From: Gemmatimonadaceae bacterium
Lineage (GTDB): Bacteria; Gemmatimonadota; Gemmatimonadetes; Gemmatimonadales; Gemmatimonadaceae
Assembly: GCA_036504815.1 (NCBI GenBank)
Contig: DASXUN010000021.1
Location: 558,001 to 622,000, forward strand
Direction: 5' to 3'
Length of the DNA stretch: 64,000 nucleotides
The position numbers were made by a program, and so were the translations under genes. Of the stretch, positions 51,177 through 63,409 are shown one piece after another. Each line of letters begins with the position of its first letter. The first letter of the stretch is position 1. A model generated the notes under the pieces. The model did not search any database. It had not been told where the DNA came from and worked only from the letters and a program-made list of their open reading frames with translations.

Positions 51177-53192
51177 GTGTCCCTTCGCCTCGTCCTTCTC
51201 TCCGTCCTTGCGGCCACCGTGGTGGGGGCCCAGCAGCCGCCTGCTCAAAAGCCCTCCACGGGCGAGGCATGGCAGATTCCGGCGCTCCCGCAGTCGTCGA
51301 TGGTGTTCGCGCGTGACGGAGCGCTGATCGGCGAGATCGGCCGTGCCTGGCGCACGTCGGTCGCCATTCGCACCCTGCCGCGCTATCTCCCGCAGGCCTT
51401 CATCGCCGTCGAAGACCAGCGGTTCTACCAGCACGACGGGGTGGACCTTGTGGGCATCGCCGGCGCGATGAAGGACAACCTGCTCGGCGGTTCGCGCGGG
51501 GCGTCAACCATCACGCAGCAGCTGGTCGGCAACGTGCATCCGGACCTCATCGACCGCAGCGAACGGGGCTTTGCCGGCGTGCCACGCAAGCTGCGCGAGC
51601 AGCGCGCGGCGCGCGAGATGGAGCGGCACTACAGCAAGGACCAGATCCTCGAGGCGTATCTCAACGCCATTCACTTCGGTCGCAGCTGGTATGGCGTGGA
51701 GTCGGCGGCGCGCCACTACTTCGGCAAGAGCGCGGCGCACGTCACGCTCGCCGAAGCGGCCTCGCTTGCGGCGCTCCCCAAGGGACCGGCGATCTACGAC
51801 CCGGCCCGCCATCCCGAGCGCAACAGGAACCGCCGCAATGCCATTCTCGACCTCATGGTCGTCCAGAAGTTCATCTCCCGCGAGCAGGCGGCGGCGGCGA
51901 AGGCACAGCCGATCACCACGGTGGCCAACAGCGGCCTGGCCAACAGCGCCCCCTGGTTCGTGGAAGTCGTGCGCACGCAGATGGAGCGCGCCGGCATCCC
52001 GGTGGCGCAGGGCGGCTATCGGGTGATGACCACGCTCGATCCCTCGCTGCAGAATGCGGCGTGGGTGGCACTCGTCGAGGGCACCGCAGCGGTCGAAGCG
52101 CGCCCGGGCTACCGCAATCCGACCTACGCCAGGCATCCCAAGGGGAGCACGGACTACCTGCAGGGGATGGTGGTGGCGATGGATCCGGCCACCGGCGACG
52201 TGCGGGCGCTCGTTGGCGGGCGCAACTACGCCGAGGCGCCGTTCAACCGCGCGGTCAATGGCGTACGCCAGCCAGGTTCAGCCTTCAAGCCGTTCGTGTA
52301 TGCGCGCGCCATTCTCGATTCCATCCCTGCCAACGCGATCGTTCCCGACACCTCACTCGAACTCGTCGTGGATCGGGGTGTCATCTACCGTCCCGGCAAC
52401 GCCGATGGCGAGTTCCTCGGCAACCTGACGCTGCGTGAGGCGCTGACCCGCTCGCGCAATCCCGTGGCGGTTCAGCTCTGGCAGCGGGTCACCGGCGATT
52501 CCGTCGTTGCGCTGGCCCGTCGCATGGGGATTCGCTCGTACATCGCGCCGTGGCCCTCGAGCGCCATTGGTGCGTCCGCGGTGCAGCCGCTCGATCTCGT
52601 GGCGGCCTTCACGGCCTTCCCGAACCTCGGCGTGCCGGTGGAGCCGCGGTTCGTCGTGCGCGTCGAGGACGGGGCCGGCCGCGTGGTCTACAGTCAGGGG
52701 GTGCGTCCGCTGCCGCCGGCGATGCCCGCGGATGTCGCCTTCATCGTCCGCGAGATGATGCGTGACGTCGTGGACCGCGGCACAGCCACCGCGGTGCGGC
52801 GCTACGTGCCCTACGCCGTGCCGGTCGCCGGAAAGACGGGGACCACCGACGACAACACCGATGTCTGGTTCGTTGGCGCCACGACCGATCTGGTGGCCGG
52901 CGTCTGGCTGGGATTCGACCGACCGCGTCCGATCATGGGCGGTGCCGCGGGCGGCACGCTCGCCGCGCCGATCTTTGGGCAGATGCTGGCCCGTTCCGGC
53001 TACGGCCGCGGCGCCCCGTGGACGCCGCCGCCCGGACTGGTCACGGCCGAACTCGACCGGGCCAACGGGACGCTCGCGGAAGCGAGCACCCCACCGGAGC
53101 GACGCTATTTGGAGTACTTTCTGCCGGGGACCGAGCCGGGGGCGCTCCGCGTAGATGCGCGTCGACTCTTTGGCTGGGGTCCCATTCCCTGA
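51177..53192 (+). CDS. Class A penicillin-binding-protein-like transglycosylase/transpeptidase
   Basis: 671 residues from GTG 51177. The glycosyltransferase-51 domain has AVEDQRFYQHDGVD and GASTITQQLVGNV. The transpeptidase domain has SAFKPF (Ser near 368), SRNPV and GKTGTT (Lys near 553). It polymerises and cross-links peptidoglycan. Instead of the usual cytoplasmic tail and membrane anchor, the N-terminus reads as a cleavable signal peptide (SLRLVLLSVLAATVVGAQQ), so the enzyme might be released to the periplasm. The downstream CHASE3 gene starts 15 bases after the stop. Confidence 0.9.
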   Translation: MSLRLVLLSVLAATVVGAQQPPAQKPSTGEAWQIPALPQSSMVFARDGALIGEIGRAWRTSVAIRTLPRYLPQAFIAVEDQRFYQHDGVDLVGIAGAMKDNLLGGSRGASTITQQLVGNVHPDLIDRSERGFAGVPRKLREQRAAREMERHYSKDQILEAYLNAIHFGRSWYGVESAARHYFGKSAAHVTLAEAASLAALPKGPAIYDPARHPERNRNRRNAILDLMVVQKFISREQAAAAKAQPITTVANSGLANSAPWFVEVVRTQMERAGIPVAQGGYRVMTTLDPSLQNAAWVALVEGTAAVEARPGYRNPTYARHPKGSTDYLQGMVVAMDPATGDVRALVGGRNYAEAPFNRAVNGVRQPGSAFKPFVYARAILDSIPANAIVPDTSLELVVDRGVIYRPGNADGEFLGNLTLREALTRSRNPVAVQLWQRVTGDSVVALARRMGIRSYIAPWPSSAIGASAVQPLDLVAAFTAFPNLGVPVEPRFVVRVEDGAGRVVYSQGVRPLPPAMPADVAFIVREMMRDVVDRGTATAVRRYVPYAVPVAGKTGTTDDNTDVWFVGATTDLVAGVWLGFDRPRPIMGGAAGGTLAAPIFGQMLARSGYGRGAPWTPPPGLVTAELDRANGTLAEASTPPERRYLEYFLPGTEPGALRVDARRLFGWGPIP

Positions 53193-53206
53193 GCACGGGC
53201 ATCCGC

Positions 53207-54382
53207 ATGCAGCTGACCCCGGTCCAGAAACTCTCGATTTCCATCGGAGCCGCCCTCGTCGTCCTCGGCGGGTTCGGCGCCGCGTCGTACTACTATGCAT
53301 CGCGCCTGGTGGCGGCCGACCGCGCGGTGGAGCGCGCGAACACCAACATGGCCGCGGCATTTCACGTGGTCGTGAGCCGACAAGAGGGCGAGCATCTGGC
53401 CAAGGCGTATGTGGTGCGTCCCGACAGCGTGACGCGCGCGTTGCTCCAAGCGGCGCAGGCGCGGGTGGAGGATGCGCTGGATGCCCTGCATCGCGGCACG
53501 GAAGACAATCCTCGGCAGTTCGCCCGCGTGCACGCCCTCGCCGAGGGAGCCGCGCAGAACTTCGAGACGTTTCGGTCGACCGTGCTCATCCGGGACCACG
53601 TCGGCGCGGACTCGGCGCGCCGCGTCCTGACTGGCGAGCGGTCGGCGAATGCCGCGGACTCGCTGATGAAGATCGTCAACGAGATCCGCGAGGATGAACT
53701 GCGCGTCCTTGGCGAGCGGACGCGCCTGCAGAACGCGCACAGCGCGACCGCCCAACGCGTGATTCTTGTCGGGATGGTGCTGGCGTTTCTGCTGGCGGGC
53801 GTCGCGCTCCAGCCGGTGCGCGCGCATATCGCCTCGCGGCTGACGTCGCGCATCGTGCACGAGCATGTCACCGGAGCGGGCGTGCTTACCGAGGCGGACC
53901 GCGCGCGCGCCAGCGCCACGCGGCAGCTGCAAGCGCTGCACCGGCTGGTCGCCGATCTGTCGGGCGCGGCGGATCGTGGCGTACGCGCGAAGGCGCTCGT
54001 CATGGCGGCGGAACCGCTGAATACGGTGCTCGTCGCCCTCATCGCGCCTTCCGACGACGGCGCGTTGCGTGTGCTCGCCGCGTCGCCATCGACGCTGGAC
54101 GGTGTCGGCCCCGACCTGGAGCGCCCCGTGACGGAACTGCTGCGCACGGGCAAGGCGACGATGGCTGAATCGCGTCCTGAACGCGACCGCGCCTGGGGCG
54201 ATCTCCCCGCGCTCGATGCTTGCGGGGCGTCGGGGGCCGTCCTCTTCTCGCCGCTAACGAAGGACGAGCAGACAACTGGTGTCCTGGTCGTTGCGCACAC
54301 CGGTAATCGCGTTTTCCCCGACGACGAACTCATATTCGCAGCCACGCTGGGCCGCCTTGGCGGTGCAGCCCTTGCCGCTTGA
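53207..54382 (+). CDS. CHASE3-GAF sensory protein without an output domain
   Basis: About 391 residues from ATG 53207. Membrane helix near 8-32, a periplasmic helical sensor with CHASE3-like text (VSRQEGEHLAKAYVVRPDSV, then EIREDELRVLGERTRLQNAH), a second membrane helix (RVILVGMVLAFLLAGVAL), then a GAF-like domain (LNTVLVALIAPSDDGALRVL, FSPLTKDEQTTGVLVVAHT). CHASE3 proteins normally end in a histidine kinase or cyclase; here the protein stops after GAF. It may be a truncated sensor or act through a partner. Confidence 0.75.
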   Translation: MQLTPVQKLSISIGAALVVLGGFGAASYYYASRLVAADRAVERANTNMAAAFHVVVSRQEGEHLAKAYVVRPDSVTRALLQAAQARVEDALDALHRGTEDNPRQFARVHALAEGAAQNFETFRSTVLIRDHVGADSARRVLTGERSANAADSLMKIVNEIREDELRVLGERTRLQNAHSATAQRVILVGMVLAFLLAGVALQPVRAHIASRLTSRIVHEHVTGAGVLTEADRARASATRQLQALHRLVADLSGAADRGVRAKALVMAAEPLNTVLVALIAPSDDGALRVLAASPSTLDGVGPDLERPVTELLRTGKATMAESRPERDRAWGDLPALDACGASGAVLFSPLTKDEQTTGVLVVAHTGNRVFPDDELIFAATLGRLGGAALAA

Positions 54383-54410
54383 TCCACTTCCTCAAAACAC
54401 CCGACCTCTT

Positions 54411-56039
54411 ATGACCAGTATCCTTGCACCGCGCGCGGCATTGCGCCGCTGGTCCCTAGTTGCCACGGTCGTGGCCGGAGCCTGCTCGGGTGGCGACGGC
54501 ACGTCGCCGCCCAAACCCGCGGCGGTGCAGGTAACCTCCGGTGCGGGGGCGAGCGCGACGGTTGGCACGGCGCTGACGACGGCGCCGACTTTCACCGTCA
54601 CCGACGCCTCGGGAAATGCGCTGGGTAATGTCGCCGTCACGGTGGCGGTGACGGGTGGCGGCGGCACGCTCGTCAGTCCGCCGACCAAGACATCGGCCGG
54701 TCCCACGTCGGTTGGCACGTGGACGCTCGGGACCACGGCCGGCACGAACACGCTGACGGTGACCGTCGCCGGCGTGGCGCCGTTGACCATCAATGTGACG
54801 GGAACGCCGGGAAGCGTCGCCAAGGTTGTCGTACAGGCAGGCAACTCGCAGACGGCGAAGGCAGGCGATGTCCTCGCCACACCGCTCGCCGCAGCCGTGC
54901 AGGACCAGTACGGCAATGGCATTCCCAATCAGTCCGTGACATTCGCCGTCACCGCGGGGGGAGGTTCGGTCTCGCCGGCCACGCTCACGACGAACTCGGC
55001 CGGCGTCGCTACCGGCGCGACCTGGCGGCTGGGCATCCGGGGAGGGACGCAGTCAGCGACGGCGACAGCCGGCAGCTTCTCGGCGGCCTTCACGGCGAGC
55101 ATTCAGACGACTTTCGTCGTGGACCTGCGGTACTTTGGCCCGACGATGTCCACCGAGGCGCAGACCGCGTTCACGAATTCTGCGAACCGCATCAAAGCCG
55201 CGATCATCACGCAGATTTCGCCGGTCAGCCTTGTTGGCGCCGGACTCGCGGACTGCGGGGTCAGCGGGTTGACCGGAACGCTCAATGAGAACACCACGGG
55301 TGTCATCATCTACGCGTCGGTCGGGCCGATTGACGGCGCCGGCAAGATCCTGGCGCAGGCCGGCCCGTGTTACGTGCGCAACCAGTCCCTGCTGCCGGCC
55401 GTCGGCGTCATGAAGTTCGATGAAGCTGACATCCAGAACTACATCAACACCGGTCGCTTCGAGGCGATCGTGCTGCACGAGATGAACCACGTGGTGGGCT
55501 TCGGCACGATCTGGACCGACAAGAGCCTCCTGCAGGGCGCGGTCTATACCGACACCATTCCGACGGGGAGCACCAATCCGCGGTTCATGGGCGCGGCGGC
55601 GCTGGCGCAATGCCTCGCGCTCGGTGCATCGGCCAATCACTGCGCCAGCGGTACAGGCGTTGCCGTGGAGCAATGCGGCACGCCGGGCACGGCCGACGGT
55701 CACTGGCGCGAGGTGTTCACCACGACGTGCACCGGGACGAACAAGGCTCCCGTCGGCGGCACCGCCGCGTTCGATCAGGAACTGATGACGGGCTACGCGG
55801 AGGGCACACCGAACATGCCGTGGAGCACGATGAGCATCGCGCAGTTCCAGGATCTCGGGTACACCGTGAACCTGCTGGCCGCCGACCCGTACACCGTCCC
55901 CAGTCTCATGAGCATCGCGCGGATGCGCTCGGCGATGGAGGCCCAGGCGCGCGAGGGAGCCATCGAGCACGTGCTGCAGCCGCGCTTCACGGTTGGCGGC
56001 GGGCGCATTCAGGCCATTCGGCGGGAGATCCAGCGATGA
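54411..56039 (+). CDS. Ig-like HExxH metallopeptidase lipoprotein (leishmanolysin-like)
   Basis: About 542 residues from ATG 54411. Lipoprotein signal LVATVVAGACSGG, then two Ig-like repeats (about 30-125 and 130-230) with repeated beta patterns (FTVTDASGNALGNVAVTV, AAVQDQYGNGIPNQSVTFAV). The catalytic site is EAIVLHEMNHVVGFGTIW (HExxHxxGxxH-like), close to the M8 leishmanolysin pattern; MPWSTMSIAQFQDLGYTV supplies the later Met-turn region. It is probably a surface-bound peptidase. Its stop overlaps the ATG of the next small lipoprotein (ATGA). Confidence 0.82.
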   Translation: MTSILAPRAALRRWSLVATVVAGACSGGDGTSPPKPAAVQVTSGAGASATVGTALTTAPTFTVTDASGNALGNVAVTVAVTGGGGTLVSPPTKTSAGPTSVGTWTLGTTAGTNTLTVTVAGVAPLTINVTGTPGSVAKVVVQAGNSQTAKAGDVLATPLAAAVQDQYGNGIPNQSVTFAVTAGGGSVSPATLTTNSAGVATGATWRLGIRGGTQSATATAGSFSAAFTASIQTTFVVDLRYFGPTMSTEAQTAFTNSANRIKAAIITQISPVSLVGAGLADCGVSGLTGTLNENTTGVIIYASVGPIDGAGKILAQAGPCYVRNQSLLPAVGVMKFDEADIQNYINTGRFEAIVLHEMNHVVGFGTIWTDKSLLQGAVYTDTIPTGSTNPRFMGAAALAQCLALGASANHCASGTGVAVEQCGTPGTADGHWREVFTTTCTGTNKAPVGGTAAFDQELMTGYAEGTPNMPWSTMSIAQFQDLGYTVNLLAADPYTVPSLMSIARMRSAMEAQAREGAIEHVLQPRFTVGGGRIQAIRREIQR

Positions 56040-56338
56040 ACAAGCGCTTCGTGATGGCCACTGCGTCGCTGCTGGCGCTCGCGGCCTGCGGCGGGAAACA
56101 GGAGTCGGCGGCGACACCGGCCACGGACTCGACGGCAGTCACACCGGCGGTCGCGGACAGCGTGAAGCCTGCAGTCGCCGATACCGGTGCCAAGGCCCCG
56201 GGTGCCAGCACTTCGGCAAAACCGCCGGCCAAAGCCGTCGCGCCAAAGATTGAGACCGGCGACTACGACCAGGCGATCCGTCCGCGCTTCAAGGTCAATG
56301 AGAAGACGGGGAAGATTGATACGATCAGGAAGCCGTAG
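56036..56338 (+). CDS. Small lipoprotein coupled to the HExxH peptidase
   Basis: 100 residues. Lipoprotein signal SLLALAACGG, then a disordered Ala/Pro/Thr-rich region and a C-terminal segment AIRPRFKVNEKTGKIDTIRK. This tail resembles the tail of the preceding peptidase (VLQPRFTVGGGRIQAIRRE): both follow PRF-V-(5 to 8)-(R/K)I-(Q/D)-(A/T)-IR. The 4-base overlap and shared tail suggest that the two proteins act together. No family recognised. Confidence 0.75.
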   Translation: MNKRFVMATASLLALAACGGKQESAATPATDSTAVTPAVADSVKPAVADTGAKAPGASTSAKPPAKAVAPKIETGDYDQAIRPRFKVNEKTGKIDTIRKP

Positions 56339-56341
56339 GCA

Positions 56342-56481
56342 CGGAACGAGGAGGGGGTAGAGGCGAAGGGACGAGGGTTGAGATGTGGAACGAGGAGGGA
56401 GACCGCTGGTGCGCCAGCGAACTCCCTCCTCGTTCCACATCCCATACCTCCTCGCGGAGCCTCTACCCCCTCCTCGTTCCG
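56342..56481. repeat. Nested palindrome between the lipoprotein and lon genes
   Basis: Outer arms 56342-56364 and 56459-56481 pair perfectly over 23 bases. Inside them, 56382-56401 and 56422-56441 pair perfectly over 20 bases, and CGCTGG/CCAGCG (56404-56419) forms a small inner stem with a TGCG loop. All arms contain the unit GGAACGAGGAGGG or its complement, so the unit occurs four times. The element fills the gap between the convergent genes (the lon stop is 2 bases away). It probably ends both transcripts, although no T-run is present. Confidence 0.9.
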
Positions 56482-56482
56482 C

Positions 56483-59047
<2,565 letters not shown>

Positions 59048-59352
59048 TACGAATCCTGGGTGCCGAGGCACCCGAACGGGGGGCTGAGACCATGCAATCC
59101 ATCCCTGCCTACAGCAACTGGCGTACCACGCACCGCAAACCTGCGCCGCGGGGCGAGGAGGAGGTCGCTTTCATACCCCTGATGCTGAGATACGACATAA
59201 CGGCGGGACCTGCAACTTTCCCCTGCCTCGGTGACGTAGGGAGACTGACAAATCGCGTCTGACGCACGGCGGCGAAGTTGCGGTTGACCACGGTCACTCG
59301 CACTGCGCAGTCTCGCGCGTTGGCAGCGCGTTTCTTACCTTTCCCCACCCCC
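59048..59352. other. Divergent intergenic region between lon and the kinase pair
   Basis: About 300 bases. A short open frame on the plus strand (59101-59262) looks unconvincing. Promoters for both lon and the kinases must lie here. On the minus strand TTGCAG, a 17-base spacer and TATCTC is a possible weak promoter. No CIRCE or other heat-shock dyad found. An in-frame TTG at 59278 could extend the first kinase by 25 residues. Confidence 0.35.
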
Positions 59353-61317
59353 GTGGAAGACTCCCTCCTTTCCAAGTCGGAAGCCGAACTGCGCTCGCAT
59401 ATCGCGAGCGTACTGGACAGCGCGTACGAGCTGGACCGGGAGATCGGACGCGGCGGAATGGGGATCGTCTTCAAGGCCCGTGACCGGCGCCTCAAGCGGG
59501 CCGTTGCGGTCAAGCTGCTTCCGCCGGAACTGGCCTTCCGCTCGGAGATCCGCTCGCGCTTCCTGCGCGAGGCCGAGACCGCGGCGCAGCTCAGCCACCC
59601 CAACATCGTCCCCATCTACTCCGTCGACGAGAAGGGCGGTCTCGTCTTCTTCGTGATGGGGTTCATCGACGGCGACAACCTCGCGAAGCGCATCCACGAT
59701 CGCGGGCCGATGCCGCCTGATGAGGTCCGGCGCATTCTCCGCGACGTCGCCGACGCGCTGGCGTACGCGCACGCCAACAAGGTCGTCCATCGCGACATCA
59801 AGCCCGACAACATCCTGCTCGACGCACAGTCGCAGCGGCCGATGGTCACCGATTTCGGCATCGCGCGCGCCATCAGCGAAGGCGGCGAGGCGCGGCTGAC
59901 GGCTACCGGCATCGCCATCGGCACGCCGGCGTTCATGAGTCCCGAGCAGTCGGCGGGCGACCGCGACGTGGACGGGCGCAGTGATCTCTACTCGCTCGGC
60001 GTCGTCGCGTACCAGATGCTGTGCGGCGACCTGCCGTTCAACGCCACCAGCACGCCCGCGCTGCTCGTCAAGCACCTGTCGGAGCGGCCGGTGCCCATCG
60101 ACCAGCGCGCCAGCGTGCCGACCGACCTCGCGCGCGCCGTGATGCTGCTGCTCGAGAAGGACCCGGCCAACCGGTTCCAGTCGGCGGCGGAGCTGAAGTC
60201 GGCGCTCGAGAGCGGACAGATGCCCGCCCTGCCGGCCATCACCGGGAGCGCCTATCCGCAGACTCCGTCGCCCTACACCGGAACCAGCGCGACCCGTGCC
60301 TCGGGCACCTCCGCCGCCTTCACGCCGCAGCCGCTGACGTCGCTCCCGGATGGCGAGCGCCTGCCGACGCCCGACGAACTCGCGCGCTGGAACGCGCCGA
60401 TGGTGGTGGAGTTCCGGCGACGCATCGCGCCGTACATCTGGGTCAACGGCGCCTTCGTCGCCGTCAACCTGCTGGGCGGGCCGAACCTGCTGTTCGTCAC
60501 CGCTTTCTGGAGCATCAGCATCGCGTACAAGTACGCGAAGCTCTGGAGCGACGGGTACGACTGGCACGACGTCTTCCGCCAGCCGCGCGAGCGCATGGTC
60601 GGCGATGTCTTTGCCGAGTGGGGCGAGGACGTGCGGTCGCTCTTCGATCGCAAGACCCGGGAGCGGGTGCGCACCCGTCACCGGCTGCGCGCCGCGCGGC
60701 CCGACCTGCTGCGGTCGCCGGCGGCGCCGGCGACGCTCTCGGCGAGCGACGCGGCCGCCCTCGGCAGCGGGCCGCATGCGGCGGCGGCGCGCGACGCGCT
60801 GATGGACCGCGACGAGATCATCCGCCTCGTCGAGAGCATGTCGCGCGCCGACCGCGGGCGCATTCCCGACGTGGTCACCAGCGCCAGCACGCTCGCCGAC
60901 ACCGTCCTGGCGCTCGCCGCCCAGATGGCCGATCTCGAGCGCTCCGCCAAGGGGACGTCGGCGGCGGCGATCGAGCGCGAGATCACCGCGCTCGAGGCCG
61001 CGGCCAATCCCCTGGACGTCGCGGCGAGCGAGGAGCGGGTGCGCCGGCTGGCGATGCTCAAGCGGCAGCGCCGCACGGTGGCCGACGTGGACCGGCGCCG
61101 GGAGACACTGGGCGCGCGACTCGACAGCTGCTCGCTGGCGCTGAAGAACATGCGCTTCGACGTGCTGCGCCTGAAGACGGGCGCACAAACGTACCAGCAC
61201 GTCACCACCATCGCCGAGCAGGCGATGCAACTCGCCCGCGAAGTGGACAGCGCCGTCTACGTCGCCGACGAGATGTCGCGCCTGCGTCCGCGCACCGGCG
61301 CGACGGGACGCCCATGA
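59353..61317 (+). CDS. Membrane Ser/Thr protein kinase with 2TM and coiled-coil tail (A)
   Basis: About 654 residues from GTG 59353. Kinase domain about 25-300: [44 protein letters not shown] and [13 protein letters not shown] linker follows, then a two-helix membrane unit (about 355-405, [18 protein letters not shown]), then a long coiled coil to the C-terminus ([30 protein letters not shown]). The Hanks-type kinase faces the cytoplasm on both sides of this anchor. The stop overlaps the start of kinase B (ATGA). No phosphatase partner nearby. Confidence 0.9.
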   Translation: MEDSLLSKSEAELRSHIASVLDSAYELDREIGRGGMGIVFKARDRRLKRAVAVKLLPPELAFRSEIRSRFLREAETAAQLSHPNIVPIYSVDEKGGLVFFVMGFIDGDNLAKRIHDRGPMPPDEVRRILRDVADALAYAHANKVVHRDIKPDNILLDAQSQRPMVTDFGIARAISEGGEARLTATGIAIGTPAFMSPEQSAGDRDVDGRSDLYSLGVVAYQMLCGDLPFNATSTPALLVKHLSERPVPIDQRASVPTDLARAVMLLLEKDPANRFQSAAELKSALESGQMPALPAITGSAYPQTPSPYTGTSATRASGTSAAFTPQPLTSLPDGERLPTPDELARWNAPMVVEFRRRIAPYIWVNGAFVAVNLLGGPNLLFVTAFWSISIAYKYAKLWSDGYDWHDVFRQPRERMVGDVFAEWGEDVRSLFDRKTRERVRTRHRLRAARPDLLRSPAAPATLSASDAAALGSGPHAAAARDALMDRDEIIRLVESMSRADRGRIPDVVTSASTLADTVLALAAQMADLERSAKGTSAAAIEREITALEAAANPLDVAASEERVRRLAMLKRQRRTVADVDRRRETLGARLDSCSLALKNMRFDVLRLKTGAQTYQHVTTIAEQAMQLAREVDSAVYVADEMSRLRPRTGATGRP

Positions 61318-63338
61318 CCGACGCCCTCCGCGAGCGCGTCCACGCCGCGGTCGGTTCCCTGTATGAAGTCGAGGCCGAAATCGGCCGCGGCGGCATGGCG
61401 GTCGTCTACCGGGCCACCGACACCCGGCTGCGCCGGCGCGTCGCGCTCAAGGTGCTGCCGCCGGAACTGGCGTTCCGCGAGGAGGTGCGGCGCCGGTTCC
61501 TGCGCGAGGCGCAGATGGCCGCGCAGCTGGGCCATCCCAACATCGTCCCCATCTACTCGGTGGACGAGGCGTCGGGGCTCGTCTACTTCGCCATGGGGCT
61601 CGTCGAGGGCGCGCCGCTCTCGAAGCTGCTCTTCGAGGAGCCGCGCCCGCCCATTCCCTTCGTGCGCCGCATCCTGCGCGAAGTCGCCGATGCGCTGCAG
61701 TTCGCGCACTCGCGCGGCGTGGTGCACCGGGACATCAAGCCCGACAACATCCTCGTCGAGACCGAGACGGGAAAGGCGGTGGTGACGGACTTCGGCATCG
61801 CCCGCGCCGCGCAGGGCGAGGTGCGGCTCACCGCCACCGGAATTGCCGTCGGGACGCCGGCGTACATGAGTCCCGAGCAGGCGATGGGTGAGCGCGAGGT
61901 GGATGGGCGGGCCGACATCTACTCGCTGGGCATCGTCGGTTACCAGATGCTGGCGGGGGAACTGCCGTTTTCGGCCGCCAACACGCCCTCGATGCTGATG
62001 AAGCACCTGAGCGAGCCGCCGCGTCCGCTGCTCGACTTGCGCCCCGACCTGCCGGCGAACCTCGCGGCGGCGATTGAGCGCGCGTTGTGCAAGGCGCCGG
62101 CCGATCGCTGGCCCGATGCGGCTTCGTTCCGCGATGCGCTGGCGCCGAATGCGCCGGTGACGCTGACCGGCACGGCGGCGGCGGCGCGAACCGCGGCCGA
62201 CGCACCAGCGCCAGCCGCACCGCCGCCGGCGCCGGAGGCCAACGCGTGGGGGGCGCCGGCTCCAGGTCAGGCCCTGCTGCCCGTGCCGTCGCCCAAGGCG
62301 CCTCCCGATCCGCTGAAGGCCTTCGGTGTCTTCAAGGCCGGGGGCGCCGGCGCGGCACATGACTCGGAGATTCACCGCTGGCGCGAACAGCAGCACGCCT
62401 GGCGCGAGCAACTGCGCGCCGCGCGCGCCGGGCTGCGCCAGGATGCCCTGAGCGCCGCCAATCAGCAGCTGCAACAGGCGCTGCATCCGGCGCCGCAGAG
62501 CGAAGGCCAGCGCGTTCGCCGCGTCCGCCGCAAACTGGTGAACTACACCGCGCTCACCGGCCTGCTGTTCGTGATCAACGCCGCCACCGGCGGCGTGCCG
62601 TGGTTCCTGTTCCCGGCCTTCTTCTTCGTGGCCGACTCCTTCCGGTCGATTGCCGGCCTGTGGGCCGACGGCATTCCGCTGCGCCGGCTCTTCAAGCGCG
62701 GATCGCGCGGAGCGGAGACGGCGGCAACGTACGCGGCGCTCGGGCTCCCCGGGGTCGGCGTGCATGCCCTGCCGGCGCCGGGCACCGACCCGGTGCTCGC
62801 CACCGTGCCGCGTGACGTGCTGGAGGGGCGTCACGGCGCCGCCATTCGCGACGCCGTCGAGGCGCGCCTCACGATTCTCAGCGTGCTGGACAAGCTGCCC
62901 AAGGAAGACAAGCAGCTCCTGCCCGACATCGTCCCGTCGGTAAAGGGGCTCGAGGAGCGCATCGTCTCGCTGGCGAACGCGCTGCATCAGCTGGACCAGG
63001 ATGCCTCCCGCGACGCGATCGCCAAGCTCGACCAGCGGCTCAGCGATGCGCGCGCCCTGCCGGAGACGGCACCCGATCGCGAGCGGCGCATCGTCCTGCT
63101 CGAGCGCCAGCGGCAGACGCTTGCCGACCTGGCCGCGCGCCGCGAGGCCGTTGCGGCGCAGCTCGACAATGCCTCGTTGGTGCTGGGCACGATGAAGCTC
63201 GACCTCCTCAAGCTGCGTTCGAGCGGACTGCAGTCGCAGATGGCCGACGCCACGTTCCAGACACAGGACGCCCGCGCGGTGGTTGCGGAGATCGAACGTG
63301 CGCTGGAAGTGGCGGAGGAAGTGCAGAAGATCCGATAA
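61314..63338 (+). CDS. Membrane Ser/Thr protein kinase with 2TM and coiled-coil tail (B)
   Basis: About 674 residues from ATG 61314. A paralogue of kinase A in the same order: [56 protein letters not shown], then an Ala/Pro-rich linker, a helix pair (about 412-450, [20 protein letters not shown]) and a long coiled coil ([19 protein letters not shown]). The ATGA overlap with A makes equal expression likely. The pair looks like a tandem duplication and may form a heteromeric kinase. Confidence 0.9.
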   Translation: MTDALRERVHAAVGSLYEVEAEIGRGGMAVVYRATDTRLRRRVALKVLPPELAFREEVRRRFLREAQMAAQLGHPNIVPIYSVDEASGLVYFAMGLVEGAPLSKLLFEEPRPPIPFVRRILREVADALQFAHSRGVVHRDIKPDNILVETETGKAVVTDFGIARAAQGEVRLTATGIAVGTPAYMSPEQAMGEREVDGRADIYSLGIVGYQMLAGELPFSAANTPSMLMKHLSEPPRPLLDLRPDLPANLAAAIERALCKAPADRWPDAASFRDALAPNAPVTLTGTAAAARTAADAPAPAAPPPAPEANAWGAPAPGQALLPVPSPKAPPDPLKAFGVFKAGGAGAAHDSEIHRWREQQHAWREQLRAARAGLRQDALSAANQQLQQALHPAPQSEGQRVRRVRRKLVNYTALTGLLFVINAATGGVPWFLFPAFFFVADSFRSIAGLWADGIPLRRLFKRGSRGAETAATYAALGLPGVGVHALPAPGTDPVLATVPRDVLEGRHGAAIRDAVEARLTILSVLDKLPKEDKQLLPDIVPSVKGLEERIVSLANALHQLDQDASRDAIAKLDQRLSDARALPETAPDRERRIVLLERQRQTLADLAARREAVAAQLDNASLVLGTMKLDLLKLRSSGLQSQMADATFQTQDARAVVAEIERALEVAEEVQKIR

Positions 63339-63409
63339 CGCCAGGACCTGCGCCGGAACCGAGGCACTCGACCGGCGGTAGAAGGGCTGGAACTCCCAGG
63401 ACCACCCAT

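Noticed and set aside
59180..59230. Heat-shock promoter for lon
   Set aside because: No CIRCE dyad or convincing sigma-32-type boxes could be found; only a weak -35-like TTGCAG.
59335..62987. Long minus-strand frames opposite both kinases
   Set aside because: Kinase motifs on the plus strand are unambiguous; the minus frames lack motifs and ribosome sites.
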